DNA from: Winogradskyella arenosi
Lineage (GTDB): Bacteria; Bacteroidota; Bacteroidia; Flavobacteriales; Flavobacteriaceae
Length of the DNA stretch: 64,000 nt
Direction: 5' to 3'
Assembly (NCBI RefSeq): GCF_003337305.1
Contig: NZ_QPJO01000005.1
Coordinates: 186,001-250,000 of the forward strand
Numbering within the stretch: the stretch's first letter is position 1; every line of letters begins with the position of its first letter. A program made the translations under genes and the position numbers. Shown one piece after another: positions 34,395 to 42,527 of the stretch. The notes below the pieces were generated by a model, which saw only the letters and a program-made list of their open reading frames with translations, ran no database searches and was not told the origin of the DNA.

Positions 34395-34841
34395 TTTTCT
34401 TTTTGCTTTGTTTATGGTCTATTAAAGGTAAATTGGGTTTGCCTAACTCCCATTTCTTATTTTATATATACGAAGAACAGGTCTTGAATACGACTTAAAA
34501 TGTCTTTACAGAATGAAGTAGGCTAACAATTTTTCACTAAAATAGCTGAAAAAACCATGCCATAAAAAATCGAGACCCTATTTTTTTGTTAAAGCTAATA
34601 TTATAGCGCTTGTATTTCATAATTAGCATTGTAATTGCTTTTTTTTAGGTTTTACTTAACAGTGAAATTGAATTTACAAGGCTAAAATCTGCAGCTTTCA
34701 ATTTTTCAATCTTAAACCTAAAGCCTTACACAACTCCGTAAGATTACACACGCATTATCTAGAACTAAACAAGCCGACCTATTCGCTACGAAAGGCCGCC
34801 TTTTTTATTACTTTTACAATTCATTTAAAATTAGTCTAGAG
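34395..34841. other. 447-bp intergenic region between divergent prc and surE
   Basis: The gap is very AT-rich and holds the promoters of both genes. A box TACCTTTA (minus, 34423-34430) could serve prc, and TTACTTTTA just before surE could serve surE; both are imperfect. A weak, mismatched stem occurs at about 34769-34807 before a T run. I see no coding frame or RNA gene. Confidence 0.4.
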
Positions 34842-35615
34842 ATGTCTAAACGCCCTTTAATTTTAGTTACCAATGATGATGGTATTACAGCGCCTGGTGT
34901 ACGAACTTTAATTTCTGTTATGAAAGAACTCGGTGATGTTGTTGTGGTAGCACCAGACAGTCCGCAAAGTGCCACCGGACATGCCATTACCATCAATTCT
35001 ACCTTACACATGGAAAAAGTAACTATTGATGGAGCTCAACCTGAATACAGTTGCTCAGGAACGCCGGTAGACTGTGTAAAATTAGCGGTTAATGAAATTT
35101 TAGACCGACGTCCGGATATTTGTGTTTCAGGGATTAACCATGGCTCTAACTCCTCTATCAACGTCATTTATTCTGGAACAATGAGTGCTGCTGTAGAAGC
35201 CGGTATTGAGGGGATCCCTGCCATTGGCTTTTCGTTATTAGACTACAATTGGGATGCCGATTTTGAACCTAGCAAATCTTTCGTAAAAAGCATCACCGAA
35301 CAAGTCTTACAACACGGCTTACCTGAGGGTGTGGTTTTAAATGTGAATTTACCTAAATTGAGCAGCGAGGCTATAAAGGGTATTAAAGTATGCCGACAAG
35401 CCCGTGCCAATTGGAAAGAAGAATTTGACAAGCGCACCAACCCGATGGGACGTGAATATTATTGGCTTACTGGTAAATTTGTTAATATGGACAAGGGAGA
35501 AGACACCGATGAATGGGCTCTTGAAAATGGCTATGTTTCTGTTGTACCGGTTCAGTTTGATTTGACGGCACATCACGCCATTCAGCATTTAAATTCATGG
35601 TCCTTAAACAAATAA
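34842..35615 (+). CDS. surE: 5'/3'-nucleotidase SurE
   Basis: This 257-residue enzyme dephosphorylates nucleoside monophosphates. The family motif LVTNDDGITAPGV starts near residue 8 and contains the metal-binding Asp12-Asp13. SGINHGSNSSINVIYSGTMSAAVEA near residue 97 supplies the other ligands. The length is typical of SurE. It begins a plus-strand run surE - small membrane protein - lpxB - NlpC/P60 with 1-21 bp gaps, so the genes are probably co-transcribed. Confidence 0.97.
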   Translation: MSKRPLILVTNDDGITAPGVRTLISVMKELGDVVVVAPDSPQSATGHAITINSTLHMEKVTIDGAQPEYSCSGTPVDCVKLAVNEILDRRPDICVSGINHGSNSSINVIYSGTMSAAVEAGIEGIPAIGFSLLDYNWDADFEPSKSFVKSITEQVLQHGLPEGVVLNVNLPKLSSEAIKGIKVCRQARANWKEEFDKRTNPMGREYYWLTGKFVNMDKGEDTDEWALENGYVSVVPVQFDLTAHHAIQHLNSWSLNK

Positions 35616-35636
35616 AAAAGCTCAAGTAAAAGATAT

Positions 35637-35921
35637 ATGAAAAAAGAAATATTAATTGGATTTTTAATTGGCGTTGTAGCCTCAGTATTTGGATTTATTT
35701 TCGGGATTCAGATCTTTGGAAATTCAAGTGATTGGGGGCTTGTGGTTGAACGCTCTATTAATCAAGGTTTTTTTACAAAACTGATGAGTATCGGTGCCGC
35801 ATTAAATTTAGGCGTCTTTTTTCTATTTTTAAAGAAGAATAAAGACCAAAGGGCCAAAGGGGTTTTAATCTCTACAATTTTAATGTTAATTATTACGATG
35901 GCTATTAAATTTCTAAATTAG
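35637..35921 (+). CDS. Small three-helix membrane protein
   Basis: This 94-residue protein is almost entirely hydrophobic, with helices at about residues 5-27, 46-63 and 74-92, and a short basic loop (FLKKNKDQRAKG) before the last. No catalytic motif is visible and I know no function. It lies 21 bp after surE and one base before the lpxB start, so it is tightly placed in the operon; an association with lipid A synthesis is possible but only inferred from position. Confidence 0.8.
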   Translation: MKKEILIGFLIGVVASVFGFIFGIQIFGNSSDWGLVVERSINQGFFTKLMSIGAALNLGVFFLFLKKNKDQRAKGVLISTILMLIITMAIKFLN

Positions 35922-35922
35922 T

Positions 35923-37035
35923 ATGAAATACTATATTATCGTTGGTGAAGCCTCTGGCGACTTACACGGCTCTAATCTTATGAAAGCCTTGCTAAAAAAA
36001 GACCCGCAAGCCGATATAAGATTTTGGGGAGGTGACCTTATGCAAAATGTTGGTGGCACCTTAGTAAAACACTATAAGGAACGCCAATTTATGGGATTTG
36101 CTGAAGTTATTTTTAACCTCAGAAAAATCCTAGGACTCATTACGTTTTGCAAAAGCGATATAGAAGCTTTCAACCCTGATGTCATCATCTTTATAGATAA
36201 TTCTGGTTTTAACCTCAGAATTGCAAAATGGGCGAAAACCCAGAATTTCAAAACACACTATTACATCTCGCCTCAAGTTTGGGCTTCTAGAGCTAGTAGA
36301 GTTGAAAACATTAAACGCGATGTTGATGCTATGTACTGTATTCTTCCTTTTGAAAAGGATTTCTACAGCACCTACAATTATGACGTCAACTTTGTAGGCC
36401 ACCCACTAATTGATGCCATTGCAGATCGGCCTCAAGTTAATGAAGCCGTGTTTAGAAAAGAAAATAAACTTAGCGAACTTCCTATCATTGCCTTATTACC
36501 CGGAAGCCGTAAACAAGAAATCACTAAGATGTTAGGGGTAATGCTCAGTTTAGTGGAGGACTTTAAAACCTATCAGTTTGTTATTGCTGGGGCACCAAGT
36601 CAGGACTACGACTTCTATAAACCCTTTATCAAATCAGAGAACATTAAATTCATCCCTAATAAAACCTACGACCTCTTAAGTATTTCTTATGCGGCCTTAG
36701 TCACTTCTGGGACGGCCACTTTAGAAACGGCCTTATTTAAAGTTCCTCAGGTGGTTTGTTATAAAGCCAATGCTATTTCTTATCAGATTGCGAAGCGGAT
36801 TATTACTTTAAAATACATTTCCTTGGTCAATCTTATTATGGACCGCGAAGTTGTGACTGAATTAATTCAAGGCGATTTAAATAAAAAACGCTTGAAAAAA
36901 GAATTATTAGCTATTTTAGATTCTGAAAAACGCGACCAGATGTTTTTAGATTATTATGAGCTAGAACAAATATTAGGAGGACAAGGCGCTAGTGCTAAAG
37001 CTGCCGAACTTATTGTTTCTTCTATAAAATCTTAA
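35923..37035 (+). CDS. lpxB: Lipid-A-disaccharide synthase LpxB
   Basis: This 370-residue glycosyltransferase (family GT19) joins UDP-2,3-diacylglucosamine and lipid X to form the lipid A disaccharide. The N-terminal YIIVGEASGDLHGSNLM, the central YYISPQVWASRASRV, LLPGSRKQEI and the C-terminal TSGTATLETALFKVPQVV are all clear. The length is normal. It shows that this lineage makes lipid A. Confidence 0.97.
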   Translation: MKYYIIVGEASGDLHGSNLMKALLKKDPQADIRFWGGDLMQNVGGTLVKHYKERQFMGFAEVIFNLRKILGLITFCKSDIEAFNPDVIIFIDNSGFNLRIAKWAKTQNFKTHYYISPQVWASRASRVENIKRDVDAMYCILPFEKDFYSTYNYDVNFVGHPLIDAIADRPQVNEAVFRKENKLSELPIIALLPGSRKQEITKMLGVMLSLVEDFKTYQFVIAGAPSQDYDFYKPFIKSENIKFIPNKTYDLLSISYAALVTSGTATLETALFKVPQVVCYKANAISYQIAKRIITLKYISLVNLIMDREVVTELIQGDLNKKRLKKELLAILDSEKRDQMFLDYYELEQILGGQGASAKAAELIVSSIKS

Positions 37036-37052
37036 CGATCCCAATCTTTTCT

Positions 37053-37562
37053 ATGAGAACCTTAATACCATTTTTTGTACTTCTATTATTTGCAAGCAGT
37101 TGCAAGTCTAAAAAAACCAACTCAAAACACTCGAGAAACACCCCTAGTGTTAATGTTAACACCACTGCTAAACCTACTGCTGAAGCTAAAAGCATTGTAA
37201 AATATGCCCAATCTTTTGAAGGTACGCGTTACAAATATGGAGGAACAACAAAAAAAGGTATGGATTGCTCGGGGTTAATTTACACCAGCTACAAAAAACA
37301 TGATATTAGTCTCCCAAGAACCACTTCTGGGCTGAAAAGTTATGGGGACTGGGTTGATGTTAAAGAGGTCAATGTAGGTGATTTGGTATTTTTTGCGACC
37401 AGTAAAAACAGCCGAAAGGTTAACCACGTTGGTATAGTGACGAATGTAAGAACTGGAAATGTAGAATTTATACACGCTTCTACCAGTAGAGGGGTGATGA
37501 TTTCTTCATTAGCCGATAGGTATTGGTACTTTGCTTTTGTACAAGCCCGCCGAGTTTTATAG
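37053..37562 (+). CDS. C40 family peptidase (NlpC/P60), lipoprotein
   Basis: This 169-residue cell-wall hydrolase is probably a peptidoglycan endopeptidase cutting the D-Glu/DAP bond. A lipoprotein signal ends at Cys17. After a Thr/Asn-rich linker, the NlpC/P60 domain covers about residues 45-168 with catalytic Cys72 in GMDCSGLIY, His125 in KVNHVGIVT, and a third polar residue His141 in EFIHAS. It is 17 bp downstream of lpxB. Confidence 0.93.
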   Translation: MRTLIPFFVLLLFASSCKSKKTNSKHSRNTPSVNVNTTAKPTAEAKSIVKYAQSFEGTRYKYGGTTKKGMDCSGLIYTSYKKHDISLPRTTSGLKSYGDWVDVKEVNVGDLVFFATSKNSRKVNHVGIVTNVRTGNVEFIHASTSRGVMISSLADRYWYFAFVQARRVL

Positions 37563-37650
37563 GATCTCTTTAACACTTATTTCAGCACAAACTCCGATAA
37601 CAAAAACTGCAAAAACATTATAACTTAAAGATTTTTAGTAACTTAGAAAT

Positions 37651-39699
37651 ATGAAGTTACTAAATTTTATTGTCATAAAACTAACACTCTGTTTAGTTAC
37701 TGGAATTCTAGTAGCGCATTATTTCACGTTAGATACGAACCTTATTATTTACATATCTATAGGCTTAACCCTTAGCCTTTTGGTTTACAACTTTCTCATT
37801 TCAAAGCTTATTTATAGCCCCATAACCTTTGGGATCCTTAGCTATTGCTGTATGTTGAGTTTAGGAATGACAAGCTATCACATTCAAGATGAAAAACGTC
37901 ATCCTTCACACTATAGTCATTTAGAACTATCGGACTCCCCAGAAACGCTGATTTTTCAAATTAAAGCCCGTTTAAAACCTGACCGCTATAACGACAAATA
38001 TATTGTAAGCTTAAAATCCGTAAACACGCATAAGGTTACAGGCCAACTTCTTCTCAACATACGTCGAGACACCCTTATAAAACCCATAAACGTTGATGAC
38101 GTATTTGCAACCCAAGCAAGATTGCAAAACACAGCAAGCCCTAAGAATCCCTATCAATTTGATTACGGTAAATATTTAGCTTTTCAACATGTACATCATC
38201 AAATCTATGTACAAACATCTGAACTTTTACCACTTTATAACAGCAAACGCACCTTATATGGTTATGCGGATGCCTTGAGAGTGCACATAAATTCTAAACT
38301 TGTCACGGCAGGTTTTAAGGATGATGTTTTAAGTATTATGAATGCTCTGCTATTAGGGCAACGTCAGAATATTGATAAAACACTTTACAATAGTTATGTC
38401 AATTCTGGAACCATCCATATCCTAGCGGTATCAGGCTTACATATAGGGATTCTACTTTACCTTCTTAATTTTTTATTTAGCCCCTTACTCTTTCTTAAAT
38501 ACGGCCATTTTATAAGACCTTTTCTGTTAATTCTAATCCTGTGGTCCTTCGCCATTATTGCGGGCTTAAGCCCCTCCGTAACACGTGCTGTCACCATGTT
38601 TAGTGTAATTAGCATCGCCATGCATCTTAAACGCCGCACCAATATTTACAATACCCTTGTGACTTCGGCATTTTTTACCCTTCTCTTTCAACCGAATTTT
38701 CTATTTGCTGTAGGTTTTCAAATGAGTTATTTGGCCGTATTAGGGATTGTTACCCTACAACCTAAACTCTATGCCCTTTGGATTCCAAAATTCTATATTC
38801 CTCGTAAATTATGGGAAATTATAACCGTTACTATAGCTGCTCAACTCGGTGTTTTACCAATTAGTTTGTTTTATTTTCATCAATTTCCAGGCTTGTTCTT
38901 TATTTCTAACCTAGTAGTAATTCCATTTTTAGGCCTAATACTTGGTTTAGGTATATTCATTATTGCCTTAGCCCTTATAAATCTTTTAATTGAAGAAATA
39001 GTCATCACTTACAGTTTCGTCATTGATAGTTTAAATTCATTTATCGCATGGGTTGCGCAATTTGAAAGTTTTCTACTGAAAGATATTTCATTTTCTTTAT
39101 TCCAATTGGTGTGGTGTTACGCTTTATTGGTTAGCATAACTCAAGCCCTAAGAACCTATCGTTACAAATGGGTAGTCCTTAGTTTGATTCTCGTTATTGG
39201 TGGGCAATCAAAGGCGCTTTATCAAACCCTACAATCCCCTACTGAATCCTTTATCATTTTTAATCAAAGTCGGCATACGGTGATTGGCAACCATAAGGAT
39301 CAGACCTTGGCGGTCTATCATAATTTAGAACCCGACCAACAGCGCAATCATACAACAATTCGAAATTATAAAGTAGGTGAAGGTATTAAAGACGTCACCT
39401 TTCATAAGCTTCAACCCGTTTATCAATACAATGATAAAACCTTACTTGTTATTGACAGTCTAGGAGTTTATAACAAGCTCTCATTCGCGCCTGATTATAT
39501 TGTGTTACGAGATTCGCCACGACTGAACTTAAACCGACTTATAGACCAATTAAATCCTAAACTAATTATAGCAGACGCTAGCAACTACAAGACTTATGTA
39601 GAACGATGGAAACTTACGTGTAGGCATAAAAAAATCCCTTTCCATTATACCAATGAAAAGGGAGCCTTTATTATAAATAGCGCTGCTATTATTCCTTAA
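37651..39699 (+). CDS. ComEC/Rec2-related membrane protein
   Basis: This 682-residue protein has an N-terminal region with two or three helices and an OB-like periplasmic domain. A competence domain follows with many helices, including LLLGQRQNIDKTLYNSYVNSGTIHILAVSGLHIGIL and GLSPSVTRAVTMF. ComEC forms the inner-membrane channel for DNA uptake. The C-terminal 170 residues occupy the place of the metallo-beta-lactamase-like domain of Bacillus ComEC but show no HxHxDH motif, so any nuclease activity is not expected here. Its last 11 bp overlap the end of the convergent thioredoxin-like gene. Confidence 0.9.
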   Translation: MKLLNFIVIKLTLCLVTGILVAHYFTLDTNLIIYISIGLTLSLLVYNFLISKLIYSPITFGILSYCCMLSLGMTSYHIQDEKRHPSHYSHLELSDSPETLIFQIKARLKPDRYNDKYIVSLKSVNTHKVTGQLLLNIRRDTLIKPINVDDVFATQARLQNTASPKNPYQFDYGKYLAFQHVHHQIYVQTSELLPLYNSKRTLYGYADALRVHINSKLVTAGFKDDVLSIMNALLLGQRQNIDKTLYNSYVNSGTIHILAVSGLHIGILLYLLNFLFSPLLFLKYGHFIRPFLLILILWSFAIIAGLSPSVTRAVTMFSVISIAMHLKRRTNIYNTLVTSAFFTLLFQPNFLFAVGFQMSYLAVLGIVTLQPKLYALWIPKFYIPRKLWEIITVTIAAQLGVLPISLFYFHQFPGLFFISNLVVIPFLGLILGLGIFIIALALINLLIEEIVITYSFVIDSLNSFIAWVAQFESFLLKDISFSLFQLVWCYALLVSITQALRTYRYKWVVLSLILVIGGQSKALYQTLQSPTESFIIFNQSRHTVIGNHKDQTLAVYHNLEPDQQRNHTTIRNYKVGEGIKDVTFHKLQPVYQYNDKTLLVIDSLGVYNKLSFAPDYIVLRDSPRLNLNRLIDQLNPKLIIADASNYKTYVERWKLTCRHKKIPFHYTNEKGAFIINSAAIIP

Positions 39700-40240
39700 A
39701 CTTAGGTTCAAAAGCCTTATAATAGGCATTAAACTGTTCTTGAGAGGTCATTTCCTTATGCTTATCGCTCTTAAATAGCTTTAAATACAATTCTAATTGT
39801 TGTGGCTTTAAATACCCCGAAATCGGAGAAATAAATCCACCTTCTTCATCAAAAAACACCATTGTAGGATAGGCTTGAATTTGTAAAAAACGAGAAAATT
39901 CGTGAGCACTATTACGTCGGTTTGCTTTTTGTGGGTCGTAACTTGGGTTTTCGAAAACCTGACCTTTATAGGTTAACTTAGAATTCCCTTCAGCATTAAA
40001 CTTTACAGCATAATAATGTTCGTTAATATAAGCTGCCACATCTGGATTTTGAAAGGTATTTTTATCTAGCATTTTACAAGGACCACACCAATTGGTATAG
40101 ACGTCCATAATAATTTTTTTGGGTTGTTCTTTTTGAAGCTCTAAAGCTTCATCTAAAGTGACCCAATCGATTTCTTGTGCGATTGCTGTAAACGATAATG
40201 TAAAAACAGCAAGGAGTGTTAAGGATATATTTTTTATCAT
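39689..40240 (-). CDS. Secreted thioredoxin-fold protein
   Basis: This 183-residue protein has a signal peptide (residues 1-21, AIAQ) and a thioredoxin fold with the active site WCGPCKM at residues 51-57 (Cys52, Cys55). A cis-Pro motif occurs in AYPTMVFFDEEG. It is probably a periplasmic thiol-disulfide oxidoreductase of the DsbD-gamma/thioredoxin_7 type. It is a single-gene unit convergent with the comEC-like gene. Confidence 0.92.
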   Translation of the reverse strand: MIKNISLTLLAVFTLSFTAIAQEIDWVTLDEALELQKEQPKKIIMDVYTNWCGPCKMLDKNTFQNPDVAAYINEHYYAVKFNAEGNSKLTYKGQVFENPSYDPQKANRRNSAHEFSRFLQIQAYPTMVFFDEEGGFISPISGYLKPQQLELYLKLFKSDKHKEMTSQEQFNAYYKAFEPKFKE

Positions 40241-40277
40241 GTTATATGTGTTGCAAAATTTGATCCGAACTTACAAA

Positions 40278-40301
40278 AAATGCTCCTAAAGTGGAGCATT
40301 T
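40278..40301 (-). terminator. Terminator after the first POT gene
   Basis: Perfect arms AAATGCTCC and GGAGCATTT with a 6-base loop, followed on the minus strand by TTTTTTG. It lies 22 bp after the stop at 40324. Confidence 0.8.
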
Positions 40302-40323
40302 AATAGATTTTTAACGGTTTATG

Positions 40324-42438
40324 TTAACGTACACCGTGCATTAATTTCTTTAAAACAGGGTTTAAAAAGAAGATTAATAAGCCCGCAATAACAGGAACAA
40401 TCGTAAATATTAAGAAGAATGTAGATAAACTGTATTCTTTAGTAATATTCTCAATCTGTCCTCCTAACACGGCTGCTAATTTATTACCAATAGCAATAGC
40501 GAGGTACCACATACCAAACATTAGAGCAATCATACGCCCAGGAACCAACTTACTTACATAAGACAGTCCAACCGGAGACAGACATAACTCTCCAAGGGTA
40601 TGGAATAGATAGGCTAATATTAGCCAAATCATACTCACCTTTACACCATCTACAATACCAGCGGCACCAAAGGCAAGTAAACCAAATCCGAGCCCCATAA
40701 TACTTAAACCTAAAGCGTATTTAGTAGCCGCACTTGGATTGTATTTACTCTCCCACCATTTAGAAAAGAAAGAGGCAAAAACAATAATAAAGAATGAGTT
40801 TAAGATACTAAACCACGATACCGTAATTTCGACTTCCTTATCTCTAACATGGGTTACAGTTGCTGCTACCACCCCATTATCACGATTTAAAATTACCGCC
40901 TGTTCTTTAGTGGCTTCTAAGCGTTCGTCATCTAAAAATCCGAACTCTGTACCATCATTATTTTTTGGTGCAATATGAAGTTTATCACCAACATTAAACG
41001 TTAACGGCTCTGCAATAGATGTTGTACGTGTTACGATTTCATGGTTTGCATCGGCCTTTGTATTTTCTGAAACCGGAATATATAGAAATTGCAATTTACC
41101 ATCTGCGTCTACTTTTTGTTTTCCAGAAGCATCAACATCTGCTGTTTTAATGGCAGAATATGTGACATCGTAAGCTACGGTATTAAAATCTCTATTTAAC
41201 ATCCAACCTACAATACCCCACATGAACAAGAAACAAATAACCAATACAATATTAGACCCTGGAATCTTTGTAAATGTTTTCTTCCATAAAATCACCAAAA
41301 CATAAGAAATGATAATTAAAGGAATCACTGTTAGTAAGGTGTTAATAACGTTAAAAATTGTTGCCGCACTTCCACTTAACATTCGATCTACATTATCCCT
41401 AGCGAAAATCACTAAAGACGAAGCTCCTTGCTCAAAAGACATCCAAAAGAACACCGTAAAAAAGGCAAAGATGATAAAGGCAATCATACGATCTCTCACC
41501 ACGGCAGTATATCGTAAAATACGACCAATAACAAGAATTAAGAATAAAACTAATGCAAATAATACTGCGGTATACTGTCCTTCAAAATCATCAATTTGAA
41601 AGAAAGAGAACATGTCAATCCCTGCAATTTTAGACATTGGATCGTTAATCGCGTAACCCAATCCGATCACAGAAGATATAATGATTAAAACTTTATCTAA
41701 CGTTGTAAATGGATTTGGACGTTCTTCCTCATCTTCAACAGCCACTTTAGGCGCTTCAGAAGTCGACGCTTCTACCGTATCAACCTCAGTAGCTTTTGCG
41801 GGTTTAGCACCAATCTTTCCAAATAACGGTCCAGATAACCAAAACTGAATAGTACCAAGCAGCATAAAAACACCTGCTAAACCAAATCCGTAGGCCCAAC
41901 CTACTTTTTCAGCTAAATACCCACATAACATCATTCCGAAGAAGGCGCCGGCGTTTACCCCCATATAATAAATGGTGTAGGCTCCATCTTTCTTCTCAGG
42001 ATTTTTCTTATACATATCCGAAATGATAGACGTCATGGTAGGCTTAAAGAAGCCGGTACCAATAACTAAAAGGAATAAACCAAAGTACAATGAAAACTCT
42101 GTTTCAATAGCCATGGAAGCATGCCCAGCCGTCATAATTAAAGACCCAATAATTACGGCATTACGATAACCGGTGTATTTATCGGCAAGCCATCCCCCAA
42201 TAATTGGTGTAATGTAAAGTAGCATGGCGTAGGTCCCAAAGAGAGCCCCAGCATTCTCTACTGTCCATTCCCAACCCGGGTTATACCCAATAGCGGCCAT
42301 GGTTAAGAAATTAACTAATAATACACGCATTCCATAAAATGAAAAACGCTCCCACATTTCAGTAAAAAATAGAACAAAAAGCCCCGCAGGATGCCCTAGG
42401 ACCTTGTCTTTAAACAGGTTTTCTATGTCTGTATTCAT
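40324..42438 (-). CDS. POT family proton-dependent peptide transporter with large insert between TM7 and TM8
   Basis: This 704-residue major-facilitator protein takes up di- and tripeptides with protons. POT signatures are present: the N-terminal FFTEMWERFSFYGMR, GTGFFKPTMTSII in the first half, FWMSFEQGASSLV (TM7) and GELCLSPVGLSYVSKL. Compared with its neighbour it has about 190 extra residues after TM7: two more hydrophobic helices and a hydrophilic stretch of about 120 residues (roughly 420-540) that is beta-rich and Asp/Lys-rich. The downstream part then resumes with FSILNSFFIIVFASFF. It follows POT gene 2 with an intervening hairpin (42469-42498). Confidence 0.95.
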   Translation of the reverse strand: MNTDIENLFKDKVLGHPAGLFVLFFTEMWERFSFYGMRVLLVNFLTMAAIGYNPGWEWTVENAGALFGTYAMLLYITPIIGGWLADKYTGYRNAVIIGSLIMTAGHASMAIETEFSLYFGLFLLVIGTGFFKPTMTSIISDMYKKNPEKKDGAYTIYYMGVNAGAFFGMMLCGYLAEKVGWAYGFGLAGVFMLLGTIQFWLSGPLFGKIGAKPAKATEVDTVEASTSEAPKVAVEDEEERPNPFTTLDKVLIIISSVIGLGYAINDPMSKIAGIDMFSFFQIDDFEGQYTAVLFALVLFLILVIGRILRYTAVVRDRMIAFIIFAFFTVFFWMSFEQGASSLVIFARDNVDRMLSGSAATIFNVINTLLTVIPLIIISYVLVILWKKTFTKIPGSNIVLVICFLFMWGIVGWMLNRDFNTVAYDVTYSAIKTADVDASGKQKVDADGKLQFLYIPVSENTKADANHEIVTRTTSIAEPLTFNVGDKLHIAPKNNDGTEFGFLDDERLEATKEQAVILNRDNGVVAATVTHVRDKEVEITVSWFSILNSFFIIVFASFFSKWWESKYNPSAATKYALGLSIMGLGFGLLAFGAAGIVDGVKVSMIWLILAYLFHTLGELCLSPVGLSYVSKLVPGRMIALMFGMWYLAIAIGNKLAAVLGGQIENITKEYSLSTFFLIFTIVPVIAGLLIFFLNPVLKKLMHGVR

Positions 42439-42468
42439 AAAATAATTAATTTAGTTAGTAGACTAAAA

Positions 42469-42498
42469 CCCTTACGTAGTAGCTATACAACGTAAGGG
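42469..42498 (-). terminator. Hairpin between the two POT genes (terminator or attenuator)
   Basis: Perfect 8-bp arms CCCTTACG and CGTAAGGG around a 14-base loop; on the minus strand the stem is followed by TTTTAG. It would end or reduce transcription coming from the DPP-IV/POT gene pair before the next POT gene. Confidence 0.7.
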
Positions 42499-42527
42499 CC
42501 TTAGTAATGAAGTATTTAAAAATATAT

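Noticed and set aside
34769-34815. Stem followed by T run before surE
   Set aside because: Two mismatches in ten pairs and no gene ending nearby on the plus strand; not a convincing terminator.
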